Source: Paraburkholderia terricola
GTDB lineage: Bacteria; Pseudomonadota; Gammaproteobacteria; Burkholderiales; Burkholderiaceae
Direction of reading: 5' to 3'
NCBI RefSeq assembly: GCF_900142195.1
Contig: NZ_FRAB01000003.1
Coordinates: forward strand, 124,001-188,000
Length of the DNA stretch: 64,000 nucleotides
Position 1 is the stretch's first letter; each line of letters starts with the position of its first letter. Below are positions 55,819 through 64,000 of the stretch, one piece after another. Made by a program: the position numbers and the translations under genes. A model generated the notes under the pieces. It was not told the origin of the DNA and ran no database searches. It worked only from the letters and a program-made list of their open reading frames with translations.

Positions 55819-56724
55819 TCATCGCCGCCACGGCGGCAGCGGTCTGAATCTGGCCTGTAAATACTGCATGAAGTGACGGGTACGCGCCGGCAGCCCCGCC
55901 CGTTGATGCGTGAGCGCCATGACGTTGGCGTCCGGCGCCTTCCATCCGGGCAACAAGCGCACCAGCCGGCCCCGCGCGATGTCGTCGGCGACATCCCATT
56001 CCGAGCGCAGAATCACGCCGCGGCCTTCGCACGCCCACTGGCGGATCACGTCGCCGTCGTTGCAACTCAAATGCGCGGACACGCGCACGCTGCGGCGCGT
56101 TCTGCCCTTGCTGAATTGCCACAGCGAGACGTCCTCGTTGTTCTCGCGCAGCACGATGCAGGGCAGCTTGCTCAATTCATCCGGCGATTCCGGTGCGCCA
56201 AGGCGCTTGACGAGCGCCGGCGCCGCGCAGACGAATCGCGCATTCGGGGCAATCGCGTAACCGACGCGGTTGGAGGCCGGCAACTCGCCGATATGCACGA
56301 CGATGTCGAAGCGATCCATGGTGTCCGTCAAAGGCTGATCGGACAGCGTGAGCGCCACGTCGATATCCGGGTTCTGCTGCTGGAAGTCGGCAATGGCCGG
56401 TGCGAGGTGGCGCCGTCCGAAGCCCAGCGGGCCATTGATTTTCAACGTGCCGACCAGGCCGCCACGGCGCGTCTGCACGTCTTCGAACAATGAATCGAAC
56501 TGCTGGACGAGTTCGGCGCCGCGCTCGCATAGCAGCGCGCCTTCTTCCGTGAACTGCAAGCGGCGTGCCGTGCGATTCACGAGTTGCGCGCCCAGCTTCT
56601 TTTCGAGTTGCTGAAGGCGCTGGGTCACCGCCGAGGGCGACAGCCCCAGTTTTCTCGCCGCGGCGATCAGGCTGCCGCTTTCGCGGATCGTCAGCAGGAA
56701 GCGGATATCAGCCGAATCGTTCAT
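55819..56724 (-). CDS. LysR-family transcriptional regulator
   Basis: 301 residues with winged helix IRFLLTIRESGSLIAAARKLGLSPSAVTQRLQQLEKKLG (given in parts: SGSLIAAARKLGLSPSAVT) and an effector domain (NDGDVIRQWACEGRGVILR). It precedes the HAD-DSD1 pair on the same strand and may control it, as DsdC-type regulators do, although divergent control of the sulfotransferase-like gene across the 273-bp gap is equally possible. Confidence 0.88.
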   Translation of the reverse strand: MNDSADIRFLLTIRESGSLIAAARKLGLSPSAVTQRLQQLEKKLGAQLVNRTARRLQFTEEGALLCERGAELVQQFDSLFEDVQTRRGGLVGTLKINGPLGFGRRHLAPAIADFQQQNPDIDVALTLSDQPLTDTMDRFDIVVHIGELPASNRVGYAIAPNARFVCAAPALVKRLGAPESPDELSKLPCIVLRENNEDVSLWQFSKGRTRRSVRVSAHLSCNDGDVIRQWACEGRGVILRSEWDVADDIARGRLVRLLPGWKAPDANVMALTHQRAGLPARTRHFMQYLQARFRPLPPWRR

Positions 56725-56997
56725 GTCAGCGGCGTTTGAGTTCGTGAGTCTGGGAGCTTAAAGCGTTTGGGTGCGCGGTTCCAGTCCACCGTATGTCACC
56801 TCGCTCGCGTCGATGAATGCGGTGCGTCGGTGCAAGGTAAAGTGATGGCTTTTGTAACGCAGTCGACAGCCTGAACCGCTAGAGTGTGGGCTTCTGCATC
56901 GAGGCGGGCAGTCGTTGCTTTAACTTGAAGAGAAGTCCCATGCCGTTTTCAAATCGACCGTTGCGCGGCCTCTCGGTCGCGCAAAAAGGTGACCCGT

Positions 56998-58077
56998 ATG
57001 TCGAATGATCCATCGCAACGCCAGGATGACACCGCAAGCGAAAGTGCCCTGAAACAGGGCGTATTTCTGCATACCGGCTGGCGCAGCGCCGGCACGTGGA
57101 TCTGGTCGCGTCTGCGCGCGCTCGAGACGGTGACCGGCTTCTACGAACCGTTGAGCAATGTGCTCGCCGACCTGAGCTTCGCCGATGTTTCCGCTGTTCG
57201 TCCCACGCTGACCTCGGGGCATCCGCCGCTCGCCGCGCCATACTTCGACGAGTACCGCCCGTATCTGCAAGAGGGCGCGCGCGGTGTCGCCGGATACAGA
57301 AAGCGCTTCGGCACCGATCGTTTCGGCCGCGAGCCGGATGCGGAATTTCCCGCGTTGCAAGGCTATTTGCGCAATCTGTGTGAGCGCTCCGTCGAGCAGG
57401 GCAAGGTGCCGGTCTTGAAGTTTTGCCGTTCATCGGGCCGCTTGCCGTGGCTCAAGCGCGCGTTTCCCGAGGCGCTCCATGTGAGCGTGTTGCGAAATCC
57501 CGCGTCGCAGTTCGCTTCGGGGTGGCTGCTCAACCAGCAGTGGAGCAATCCGTTCTTCGTGGCCGCGCCGTTTCGCGTGCTGGGCTTGAACCAGTCGGAG
57601 CCGTTGGTCAGGCAGGCTATCGCGGTTTGCGGCGTGAGCTTGCCACCGGTCGCGCCCTCATCGGAGGACGCCTACGCGATGGCATGCGAGCAATATGCCC
57701 GCACGGCCGAAGGCAACAACGCGTATCGGGCTTTCATTGCGCTATGGATTCTCTGCGCGCTGCGCATGGCCGAGGGTGTCGATCTGCTGATCGACGTCGA
57801 CCGGCTTGGGCAGTCGCGCGACTACGCGGCTGCTTTGCGCGCCGAATTCGATGCGCACACGGGCTTGTCGCCGGACTTCGCGAGCGCCCGCGATCTGGTC
57901 GAGGAGACCAAACGCAGCGCGCCGCGCATGGCCGGCATCGACGGTCGCTCGATGCGCGCCGTGCACTCCGCCGCGCTGAAATTCCTCAAGACGCACGGCG
58001 GCGCGGACACGCCCTTTGCCGAACTGATCCGCGAGAAGATGGTGCTCGCCAACGAACTGACCGAGCAATGGCGCTAG
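56998..58077 (+). CDS. Sulfotransferase-like protein
   Basis: 359 residues. Near the N-terminus HTGWRSAGTWIWSRLRAL (about 25-42) resembles the 5'-phosphosulfate loop that binds PAPS, followed by TGFYEPL. VLKFCRSSGRLPWLKRAFPE and VSVLRNPASQFASGW fit the 3'-phosphate site, where Arg and Ser contact the nucleotide. No membrane segment or signal is seen. Acceptor unknown; no PAPS synthesis genes are nearby. ATG at 56998 has AAGGTG six bases upstream; an in-frame GTG at 56989 is less likely. Single gene. Confidence 0.7.
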   Translation: MSNDPSQRQDDTASESALKQGVFLHTGWRSAGTWIWSRLRALETVTGFYEPLSNVLADLSFADVSAVRPTLTSGHPPLAAPYFDEYRPYLQEGARGVAGYRKRFGTDRFGREPDAEFPALQGYLRNLCERSVEQGKVPVLKFCRSSGRLPWLKRAFPEALHVSVLRNPASQFASGWLLNQQWSNPFFVAAPFRVLGLNQSEPLVRQAIAVCGVSLPPVAPSSEDAYAMACEQYARTAEGNNAYRAFIALWILCALRMAEGVDLLIDVDRLGQSRDYAAALRAEFDAHTGLSPDFASARDLVEETKRSAPRMAGIDGRSMRAVHSAALKFLKTHGGADTPFAELIREKMVLANELTEQWR

Positions 58078-58149
58078 CTGCTTGCCGCGAACACTGCGAA
58101 GGCGGCGAACGCATCGACGGCCATCGCGATGCATCGCCGCCCGCTGCCG

Positions 58150-59559
58150 TCAGGCAACCGCTTTCTTCGCTTCGGCGATGGTCTGGGCGCGCTGCAGTTC
58201 ATAGCTTTCCTTGTCGATCGGCACCGCGTTGGGTTCGCCCAGGTCGCTCAGCCTGACGCGATAATTTTCCCGCGCGCTCCATGCCGTCGCCGCCGCGAGA
58301 ATGGTGATGCCGAAGGTAATCGCGCCGACGGTCAGCGGAATGTTGTGCGATCCGGGCGGCGCGACGTAAGCGAACAACGCCGGCAGCAGCGCGGTGATGG
58401 TCGTGCCGATGTTCTGGCCGATCGCCATCGCGGAGACGCGTGAACGGCTCGGGAACAGTTCGGGATAGAAGCTCGGAAACGTGGCGTTATAACCCTGGTA
58501 AATGACGCCCCACATGAGGATCGATATCACGATCGCCAGCGGCACGTTGCGAATGCTGATCGCGTACAGGTAAGCGAACGAGAGCAGTCCGGCGCCGAGC
58601 GCCCCGACGATGATCGGCAAGCGCCGGCCGATCCGGTCCGACAGATTGCCCACGAACGGAATCACCAGCACCGCGACGATGTTGCCGATCACCGGAATCC
58701 ACAGATACACGCTCTTCGAAAAGCCGATGCCGTACGACGCCTGCACCGCATACGCCGCGCCGAAAATGGTGGCGACCACGGGAATCACGTTCATCAGCGA
58801 GCAGCCGACCACCCGCAGCATATCCGGCAGGTTGTAGCGGAAGGCCTCCGCGATCGGCGACTTGGGCACGGCGCCGGTGGCGTCTTCTTTCCTGAAGACC
58901 GGCGTTTCCTGCACCTCGCGGCGAATGATGTAGCCGGCAACCAGCACCAGTGCGCTCAGCAGGAACGGCACGCGCCAGCCCCACGAATTGAACGAGCTTT
59001 CCTCCATGTAATAGGCGAGCGGCAGGAACACGGCCGCGGCGAGAATCTGGCCGGCCTGCACGCCCTGCAGCGTGAAGCTGGCGTAATAGCCGCGTCGTCC
59101 GAACGGCGCGTGTTCGAGAATCATCGAACTCGCGCCGGAGATTTCGCCCGCGACGGCAAAGCCCTGGATCAGACGAAGCACCACCAGCATCGCGGGCGCC
59201 AGCAGGCCGGCCTGCTGATAGGTGGGCAGCAGGCCGACCGCCATGGTCGAAAACCCCATCATGAACATGCAAAGCAGCAGCACGTTCTTGCGGCCGTGGG
59301 TATCGCCCCAGTGCCCGAGCACGAACGCGCCGATCGGCCGCGCGACGTAGCCGACGCCATAGGTGGCGAGCGACGCGACGATCGCGATCTTTGGATTGCC
59401 CGACGGAAAGAACAACTGCGGAAAGATGAGAGCGGCCGCTTGCGCGTAGATGAAGAAATCGTAGTATTCGAGCGCCGAGCCGATCCAGCCGCTGGCGGTG
59501 GCTTTGCGGGTCTGCGAGCGATGCTCGCGGCCGTCTGCCGATGCGTTCGTTTCCATCAT
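58150..59559 (-). CDS. MHS-family metabolite:proton symporter (MFS)
   Basis: 469 residues, twelve helices. TASGWIGSALEYYDFFIYAQAAAL and GHWGDTHGRKNVLL (with the MFS motif between helices 2 and 3) are classic for MHS carriers such as ShiA, KgtP and ProP-like proteins. Substrates in this family are dicarboxylates, shikimate or aromatic acids. A methionine pair allows 59559 or 59556 as start, with AGGAGGC-type site upstream. Divergent from mmsA over a 329-bp gap, so it may import the acid that MmsA helps degrade. Confidence 0.9.
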   Translation of the reverse strand: MMETNASADGREHRSQTRKATASGWIGSALEYYDFFIYAQAAALIFPQLFFPSGNPKIAIVASLATYGVGYVARPIGAFVLGHWGDTHGRKNVLLLCMFMMGFSTMAVGLLPTYQQAGLLAPAMLVVLRLIQGFAVAGEISGASSMILEHAPFGRRGYYASFTLQGVQAGQILAAAVFLPLAYYMEESSFNSWGWRVPFLLSALVLVAGYIIRREVQETPVFRKEDATGAVPKSPIAEAFRYNLPDMLRVVGCSLMNVIPVVATIFGAAYAVQASYGIGFSKSVYLWIPVIGNIVAVLVIPFVGNLSDRIGRRLPIIVGALGAGLLSFAYLYAISIRNVPLAIVISILMWGVIYQGYNATFPSFYPELFPSRSRVSAMAIGQNIGTTITALLPALFAYVAPPGSHNIPLTVGAITFGITILAAATAWSARENYRVRLSDLGEPNAVPIDKESYELQRAQTIAEAKKAVA

Positions 59560-59679
59560 TGCCTCCTGAACGGAACTGTTTTCGAGCAGCTTTCAAGGCG
59601 ACTTCATTGGCGTCCTTAAAGCGAAACTTTGCAAGCCAGGACTTACGGGGAGTAGGCGGGCCGCGCCAGGTTCACCGAC

Positions 59680-59765
59680 CAATACAGTTGTCAGGCGAAA
59701 AACAATACAGCGAGGCGCGGTTTTATTGCGCTGTATCGGGAATATGACCGGCACCGTCGATACAG
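59680..59765. promoter_or_regulatory. Repeated ATACAG boxes in the MHS-mmsA divergent region
   Basis: CAATACAG occurs at 59680-59687 and 59703-59710 (23 bp apart, same orientation), then CTGTATCG at 59731-59738 and CGATACAG at 59758-59765 (inverted). Direct plus inverted short boxes of this kind suit GntR/MocR-type regulators. No such regulator gene lies in the window. The gap holds no gene. Confidence 0.5.
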
Positions 59766-59888
59766 TTGGCGGGTCTTGACGGAGCCTGCCGGCGAGCGCG
59801 CGGCCTTGCATACCGCGCCGTGCGGCGCGGCCCGATCTTCCTGCTTACGGCGCGGTGCTGACGCGTCGATCCCGAACGAGGTAAGGAA

Positions 59889-61412
59889 ATGAATGTAGCG
59901 AATGAACAAGCGAAGCTGACTGTGCAGCAGTTGGGCCACTACATCGGCGGCGCGCCCGCCGCACCGGCGAGCGGCCGCTTCAAGGACGTGTTCAATCCCG
60001 CCACCGGCCAGGTGAGCGGCTCGGTCGCGCTCGCGTCGGTCGAGGAAGTGGACGCGGCGGTCAAGGCCGCCAGGGCGGCGTTTCCGGCCTGGAGCGAAAC
60101 CGCGCCGCTCAAGCGCGCCCGCATTCTGTTCAGGTTCAAGGAATTGCTCAATCAGCATCACGACGAACTGGCGATGCTGATCACGCGCGAACACGGCAAG
60201 GTGTTCACGGACGCGCAAGGCGAAGTGGTGCGCGGCATCGAAGTGGTCGAGTTCGCGTGCGGCGTTCCGAATCTGCTCAAGACCGACTTCACCGACCAGA
60301 TCGGCGGCGGCATCGACAACTGGAATCTGCGTCAGCCGCTCGGCGTGGTCGCGGGCATCACGCCGTTCAATTTCCCGGTGATGGTGCCGATGTGGATGTT
60401 CCCGGTCGCGCTCGCCTGCGGCAACACCTTCGTGTTGAAGCCGTCGGAGCGCGATCCGTCCGCGTCGCTGCGCCTCGCCGAATTGCTCAAGGAAGCCGGC
60501 TTGCCGGACGGCGTGTTCAACGTCGTGAACGGCGACAAGGTGGCCGTCGATGCGCTGATCGATCATCCCGACGTCGCCGCGCTGTCGTTCGTCGGCTCGA
60601 CGCCGATCGCCGAATATATTCATACGGAAGCGTCGAAGCGCGGCAAGCGCGTGCAGGCGCTCGGCGGCGCGAAGAATCATCTGGTGGTGATGCCGGACGC
60701 CGATCTGGACCAGGCCGTCGATGCGTTGATCGGCGCGGCCTACGGTTCGGCGGGCGAGCGCTGCATGGCGATCTCGGTGGCGGTGGCGGTCGGCAACGTC
60801 GCCGATCGGTTGATCGAGAAGCTGGTGCCGCGCGTCGAATCGCTGGTGATCAAGAACGGCGAACACCTCGACGCCGAGATGGGGCCGTTGGTGACCGCCG
60901 AACATAAGGCCAAGGTGGCCGGTTATATCGCGTCGGGCGTGGCCGAAGGGGCGAAGCTGATCGTCGACGGCCGCGCGCATCCGGTGGCGAGCGAAGAGGG
61001 CTTCTTCATCGGCGGCACGCTGTTCGACCAGGTCGGCACGCACATGAAGATCTACAAGGAAGAGATTTTCGGCCCGGTGCTGGCGGTGGTGCGGGTGCCC
61101 GATTTCGCGAGCGCGGTGGAGTTGATCAACGCGCACGAGTTCGGCAACGGCGTGTCGCTTTTCACGTCGGACGGCGGCGTGGCGCGTGCGTTCGGCCGGC
61201 AGATCCAGGTGGGCATGGTCGGCATCAACGTGCCGATTCCGGTGCCGATGGCCTGGCACTCGTTCGGCGGCTGGAAGCGCTCGCTGTTCGGCGACCACCA
61301 CGCTTACGGCGAAGAAGGCATCCGCTTCTACACGCGCTACAAGAGCATCATGCAGCGCTGGCCGGACAGCATCGCGAAGGGCGCCGAATTCACAATGCCG
61401 GTGGCGAAGTAA
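59889..61412 (+). CDS. mmsA: CoA-acylating methylmalonate-semialdehyde dehydrogenase
   Basis: 507 residues. [19 protein letters not shown] and [13 protein letters not shown], the latter with catalytic Cys, are typical of MmsA/IolA enzymes that use coenzyme A instead of water. [14 protein letters not shown] replaces the usual ELGGK general-base Glu, another mark of this family. It converts malonate or methylmalonate semialdehyde to acetyl- or propionyl-CoA, in valine, beta-alanine or inositol breakdown. No mmsB or iol genes adjoin, so its pathway here may be beta-alanine or a dicarboxylate-linked route. AAGGAAATG start region. Confidence 0.93.
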   Translation: MNVANEQAKLTVQQLGHYIGGAPAAPASGRFKDVFNPATGQVSGSVALASVEEVDAAVKAARAAFPAWSETAPLKRARILFRFKELLNQHHDELAMLITREHGKVFTDAQGEVVRGIEVVEFACGVPNLLKTDFTDQIGGGIDNWNLRQPLGVVAGITPFNFPVMVPMWMFPVALACGNTFVLKPSERDPSASLRLAELLKEAGLPDGVFNVVNGDKVAVDALIDHPDVAALSFVGSTPIAEYIHTEASKRGKRVQALGGAKNHLVVMPDADLDQAVDALIGAAYGSAGERCMAISVAVAVGNVADRLIEKLVPRVESLVIKNGEHLDAEMGPLVTAEHKAKVAGYIASGVAEGAKLIVDGRAHPVASEEGFFIGGTLFDQVGTHMKIYKEEIFGPVLAVVRVPDFASAVELINAHEFGNGVSLFTSDGGVARAFGRQIQVGMVGINVPIPVPMAWHSFGGWKRSLFGDHHAYGEEGIRFYTRYKSIMQRWPDSIAKGAEFTMPVAK

Positions 61413-61517
61413 GGCGGCGTATAGCGGACTCATGGCGGCCTGGAGTGGCCCATAGCGCTGTACCGAACCAGCGGCCAGCGGCTCGCCGCGCGGCAAGTCG
61501 ATGCCGCCCGAGCCGCC

Positions 61518-62294
61518 TCACCGAATCGGCGGGTTCGCTGCTTCGCCCCGGCTGCCCGCTCGCAAGCCGCCGATCATCTCGCCGAGCCACGTCACGACGA
61601 GCGCCGTGTACGCACGCTGACTGCCTTCGTCGCTCAGTCCATGATCGGCGCCGTCGATGATCCGGTAGGTCAACGAATGCGCGCTCAGGAACGCCTGCAG
61701 ATAGCTGGCGATTACCGTGTGCGGCACGAACTGATCGCGCTCCGACTCGACCAGCAGCACGTCGCCCTTGAATGCCGCCGCGGCGCGCAACGCGCGATTC
61801 TCGCCGGAGGCCACGATGCGCTTTCTATAAGCGACGATGTCATGCTTGACGTGCAGCGCGCGCTTCGGAATGTTCCAGCCTTCGTCGAGATACAGGGCGG
61901 GCACGCGCATGCCGAGCCAGCGCACCGGCCGCAGCGAGGTAAGAATGCTCGCGAGGTAGCCGCCGTAACTGCTGCCGATCACCGCGATCGAATTGCGGTC
62001 GATCAGCGGATGCTTCGCCAACGTGTCGTAGGCGGCCAGCAGATCGTTGAGGTTGGTTTCGCGCGTGACCGTCTCCTGCTCGCTGCGTGTGCGCGCGTGC
62101 CCGGTCAGGTCGAACGTGAGGCACACGCAGCCGAGCGCCGCGGCCTGCCGCGCGCGTTCCAGATACTGGTCCTGATTGCCGCCCCAGCCATGCACGAAGA
62201 GCACGCCTGGCACGGTCGTCTTCGGCGCGAGGATGGTCGCGTCGAGATGACCGGTTTCGATGGGTATTTGCACGCGGTATCTGTCCGCCGTCAT
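61518..62294 (-). CDS. Alpha/beta hydrolase (dienelactone/acyl-peptidase type)
   Basis: 258 residues. VPGVLFVHGWGG forms the oxyanion-hole strand, GSSYGG the nucleophile elbow (Ser), ESERDQFVP the acid and ADHGLSDEG the catalytic His. These match esterases of the prolyl-oligopeptidase-like group. No signal peptide. Its ATG overlaps the stop of the DUF3182-like gene (ATGA, 62291-62294), so the two are translationally coupled and probably share a pathway. Substrate unknown. Confidence 0.87.
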   Translation of the reverse strand: MTADRYRVQIPIETGHLDATILAPKTTVPGVLFVHGWGGNQDQYLERARQAAALGCVCLTFDLTGHARTRSEQETVTRETNLNDLLAAYDTLAKHPLIDRNSIAVIGSSYGGYLASILTSLRPVRWLGMRVPALYLDEGWNIPKRALHVKHDIVAYRKRIVASGENRALRAAAAFKGDVLLVESERDQFVPHTVIASYLQAFLSAHSLTYRIIDGADHGLSDEGSQRAYTALVVTWLGEMIGGLRAGSRGEAANPPIR

Positions 62295-63433
62295 GTTTCG
62301 CTACTCCCGTCTACCGTATAAAACTTCGTGATTTCGCCCGCCTGCGGATCGGTGCCGTGATAGATCAGGCACGCGTCCGCGGGCACCTCGGCGTGCGCGC
62401 CATAGATTTCCCACGTCGACGCCCGCACCGTGTGCGCGTTGCGGTCCGCCTGGAGCACGCGCAGCGCGCCGATTTCCGCGCCGCTCGCGCCGCCCAGCCG
62501 CCACGACTGTTCGAGCACGCCGCAATAGTGCGTGCCGTTCGCGTCGGCGCCCCAGCCCACGTCATAGTTGCGCCGCGACGCGTAGAAGCCGGCGTAGTAC
62601 TTTTGCACGCAGGCATCGAACGCGCGCGCCCGGGCAATGGCCTCTCGAACGTCGTCCGCCATGTCGAGACGCGCGAGCGCGTCGAAATCGCCGCGCACGA
62701 CGACGAGGTCCGAGCCGCCGTACACATGATGACCGTGGTTGTTGACCGTCAGTCTCTGCACGCCGTGATAGCTCGCCACCAGGCCGTCGAGCGTGACGCG
62801 GCCGACACTCAGCGTCTCGATGTTCTCCAGATGCCGTTCGACGACGACGCCCTCGGCCCGCAACGCAGCGTCGCCGATGTCGTCGAGTTCGGCGGCGAGC
62901 TGCTCGCCGGTTTCCACGAGCGCTTGCCCCGCGCCGCCGATGCCGTAAGGCCGCTTGATGCGCACCCGCCCGCCCGGCCACAGCAACGCGGCGGCGTCGA
63001 GCGCGTCGTCCCGCGAGAACGCCGCGTAGCCCGGCAGCACGAGTCCGCGAACCTGCTCGCTGAATTCACGCGACCAGCCTTGCGGCGCATGCCGCGCGCC
63101 CGGCGGCAATTCGTGCGCGATCAGCTTCGTCGCGACGAACGGATACGGCACCACGCCGCCGTACAGATCGCGCTCCGACGCGACGCCCAGCTTGCGCGCT
63201 TCATCCACGGTCAACGTGTCGTCGGGGACCAGGTAGCGGTCCGCCGAAACGATGCACGCGTCATCGACGTTGCCAGCAAGTTGCGCGCCTTTCAGTTCGG
63301 CGATCTGCCGGGCAAGCTCCCATTGGGTGTCGAGTTCGTGACCGCCGCCCGCCGCTTTGCGGCCCTGGCTGTACACCAGCACGATGGGGACCGGCGGTGG
63401 CGCGGGTAATGCAGAAGCCGCTGATGCGTCCAT
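62291..63433 (-). CDS. DUF3182-like protein (possible ATP-grasp-type ligase)
   Basis: 380 residues. VVPYPFVATKLIAHELPPGA, VRIKRPYGIGGAGQALVETG and VERHLENIETLSVGRVTLDG look like an ATP-grasp-style nucleotide-binding half, with the Lys in RIKRP and a Gly-rich loop after it; this is an inference. I associate the sequence with DUF3182, a Burkholderiales-type family without established function. ATG at 63433 follows GGGAG; the extension to 63598 is arginine-rich and not coding. Coupled to the alpha/beta hydrolase. Confidence 0.7.
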   Translation of the reverse strand: MDASAASALPAPPPVPIVLVYSQGRKAAGGGHELDTQWELARQIAELKGAQLAGNVDDACIVSADRYLVPDDTLTVDEARKLGVASERDLYGGVVPYPFVATKLIAHELPPGARHAPQGWSREFSEQVRGLVLPGYAAFSRDDALDAAALLWPGGRVRIKRPYGIGGAGQALVETGEQLAAELDDIGDAALRAEGVVVERHLENIETLSVGRVTLDGLVASYHGVQRLTVNNHGHHVYGGSDLVVVRGDFDALARLDMADDVREAIARARAFDACVQKYYAGFYASRRNYDVGWGADANGTHYCGVLEQSWRLGGASGAEIGALRVLQADRNAHTVRASTWEIYGAHAEVPADACLIYHGTDPQAGEITKFYTVDGSSET

Positions 63434-63665
63434 GTCGCGCTCCCGATGCGAACGATAGGCTGCCGCGACACCGCGCGCCGAGCGCCGGCATGCCGCGTTG
63501 CTTTCATTACGCAAACGTCGTGCCGACAAACAGCTTCCTGGCTGCGTGGGTACGCGGATGAACGATCGGACCGAACGGGGCCGCCGCGGCCACATCATTC
63601 CGCCTTGTCGATCCGCTTAACCGCGGTGTTAAATATCGACGTGAAGGCTTACAAAGGAGACAAGC

Positions 63666-64000
63666 ATGAGCGATTCGCTTCATCGTCCGTCGCTGGGTTC
63701 GGCGGTGTACTACCGGGACCCGTTCGCCGCGCTCGACTGGCTCGAAAAAGCATTCGGCTTCGAGCGCCGGATGGTCATCACGGATAGCGACGGCCGATTG
63801 GCCCATTCGGAGATGCGCTTTGGCGACAGCTACGTGATGATCGCCGGCGAATGGTCCGACGACTCGGCCAGTCCCGCTTCGATCGGCGGCAAGAACACGC
63901 AGTCGGTACACGTGCAATTGCGCGAGGGCATCGACGAACACTGCGCGAGCGCGCGCGCCGCGGGCGCGATCATTACGCGTGAGCCGGCCGATCAGTTTTA
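63666..64000 (+). CDS. VOC-fold protein (PhnB/glyoxalase-like), partial at right edge
   Basis: The first 111 residues are visible and the frame continues beyond the window. LGSAVYYRDPFAALDWLEKA opens a VOC module of the type seen in PhnB and YaeR-like proteins, with SVHVQLREGIDEHCASARAA beginning the second half. AAAGGAG precedes the ATG. Divergent from the DUF3182-like gene across 232 bp. Function unassigned. Confidence 0.82.
   Translation, partial: MSDSLHRPSLGSAVYYRDPFAALDWLEKAFGFERRMVITDSDGRLAHSEMRFGDSYVMIAGEWSDDSASPASIGGKNTQSVHVQLREGIDEHCASARAAGAIITREPADQF

Noticed and set aside
58126..58137. GCGATGCATCGC palindrome between the sulfotransferase-like and MHS genes
   Set aside because: Lies between convergent 3' ends with no T-run; too short and GC-biased to call a site.

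Overview
The window is GC-rich chromosomal DNA (clearly above 60 % GC by eye) from a betaproteobacterium, most likely a Burkholderiaceae member of the Paraburkholderia/Burkholderia type. I infer this from codon use, dense small intergenic gaps, frequent GTG/TTG starts, and the gene set: an OmpC-type porin, FtrA-like regulator, DUF2934, tandem YceI proteins, a split HpaG and an MHS transporter. No rRNA, tRNA, CRISPR array, insertion sequence or phage module was seen.

Layout. 1-4.3 kb: tail of an unidentified protein, an atypical SDR, a rhodanese paired with an FtrA/GlxA-type regulator, and a DUF2252 protein. 4.5-11.4 kb: a beta-glucoside/glucose utilisation locus with a GH1 beta-glucosidase, a GtsABC-MalK-like ABC importer and a LacI repressor; a perfect 16-bp palindrome in front of the GH1 gene is the probable LacI operator. 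11.5-14.3 kb: a bacterial RIO kinase and a hipBA toxin-antitoxin pair whose consensus promoter lies inside an inverted repeat that is duplicated upstream. 14.4-18.6 kb: SulP transporter, LysE exporter, and a LysR regulator divergent from a VOC protein. 18.8-27.1 kb: a complete RND efflux operon (pump, adaptor, outer-membrane lipoprotein) followed by a CusRS-like two-component system, with dinB converging on it. 28.5-30.4 kb: cytochrome b561 plus two YceI proteins. 30.6-38.9 kb: diguanylate cyclase, ArsB-type transporter, small proteins, a large hybrid histidine kinase with two receivers, and an unidentified gene that seems to have lost one base after its start codon, in an AT-rich islet. 39.2-41.8 kb: a membrane GGDEF-EAL protein. 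42.1-47.1 kb: an MFS transporter / GH31 glycosidase / porin operon for an unknown oligosaccharide or glycoside. 47.2-53.8 kb: the homoprotocatechuate meta-cleavage operon (hpaG-N, hpaG-C, hpaE, hpaD, hpaF, hpaH, hpaI) with divergent hpaR. 53.9-64.0 kb: DSD1-type PLP enzyme, HAD hydrolase, LysR, a sulfotransferase-like protein, MHS transporter, methylmalonate-semialdehyde dehydrogenase, an alpha/beta hydrolase coupled to a DUF3182-like protein, and the start of a second VOC protein.

The genes mostly form self-contained catabolic or efflux modules, each with its own local regulator. The least conventional signals are the hipBA promoter/operator duplication, the frameshifted gene in the AT-rich islet, the octamer tandem repeat after the ArsB-type gene, and the operator-like palindromes in front of three operons. 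I did not find a clearly new multi-gene system.
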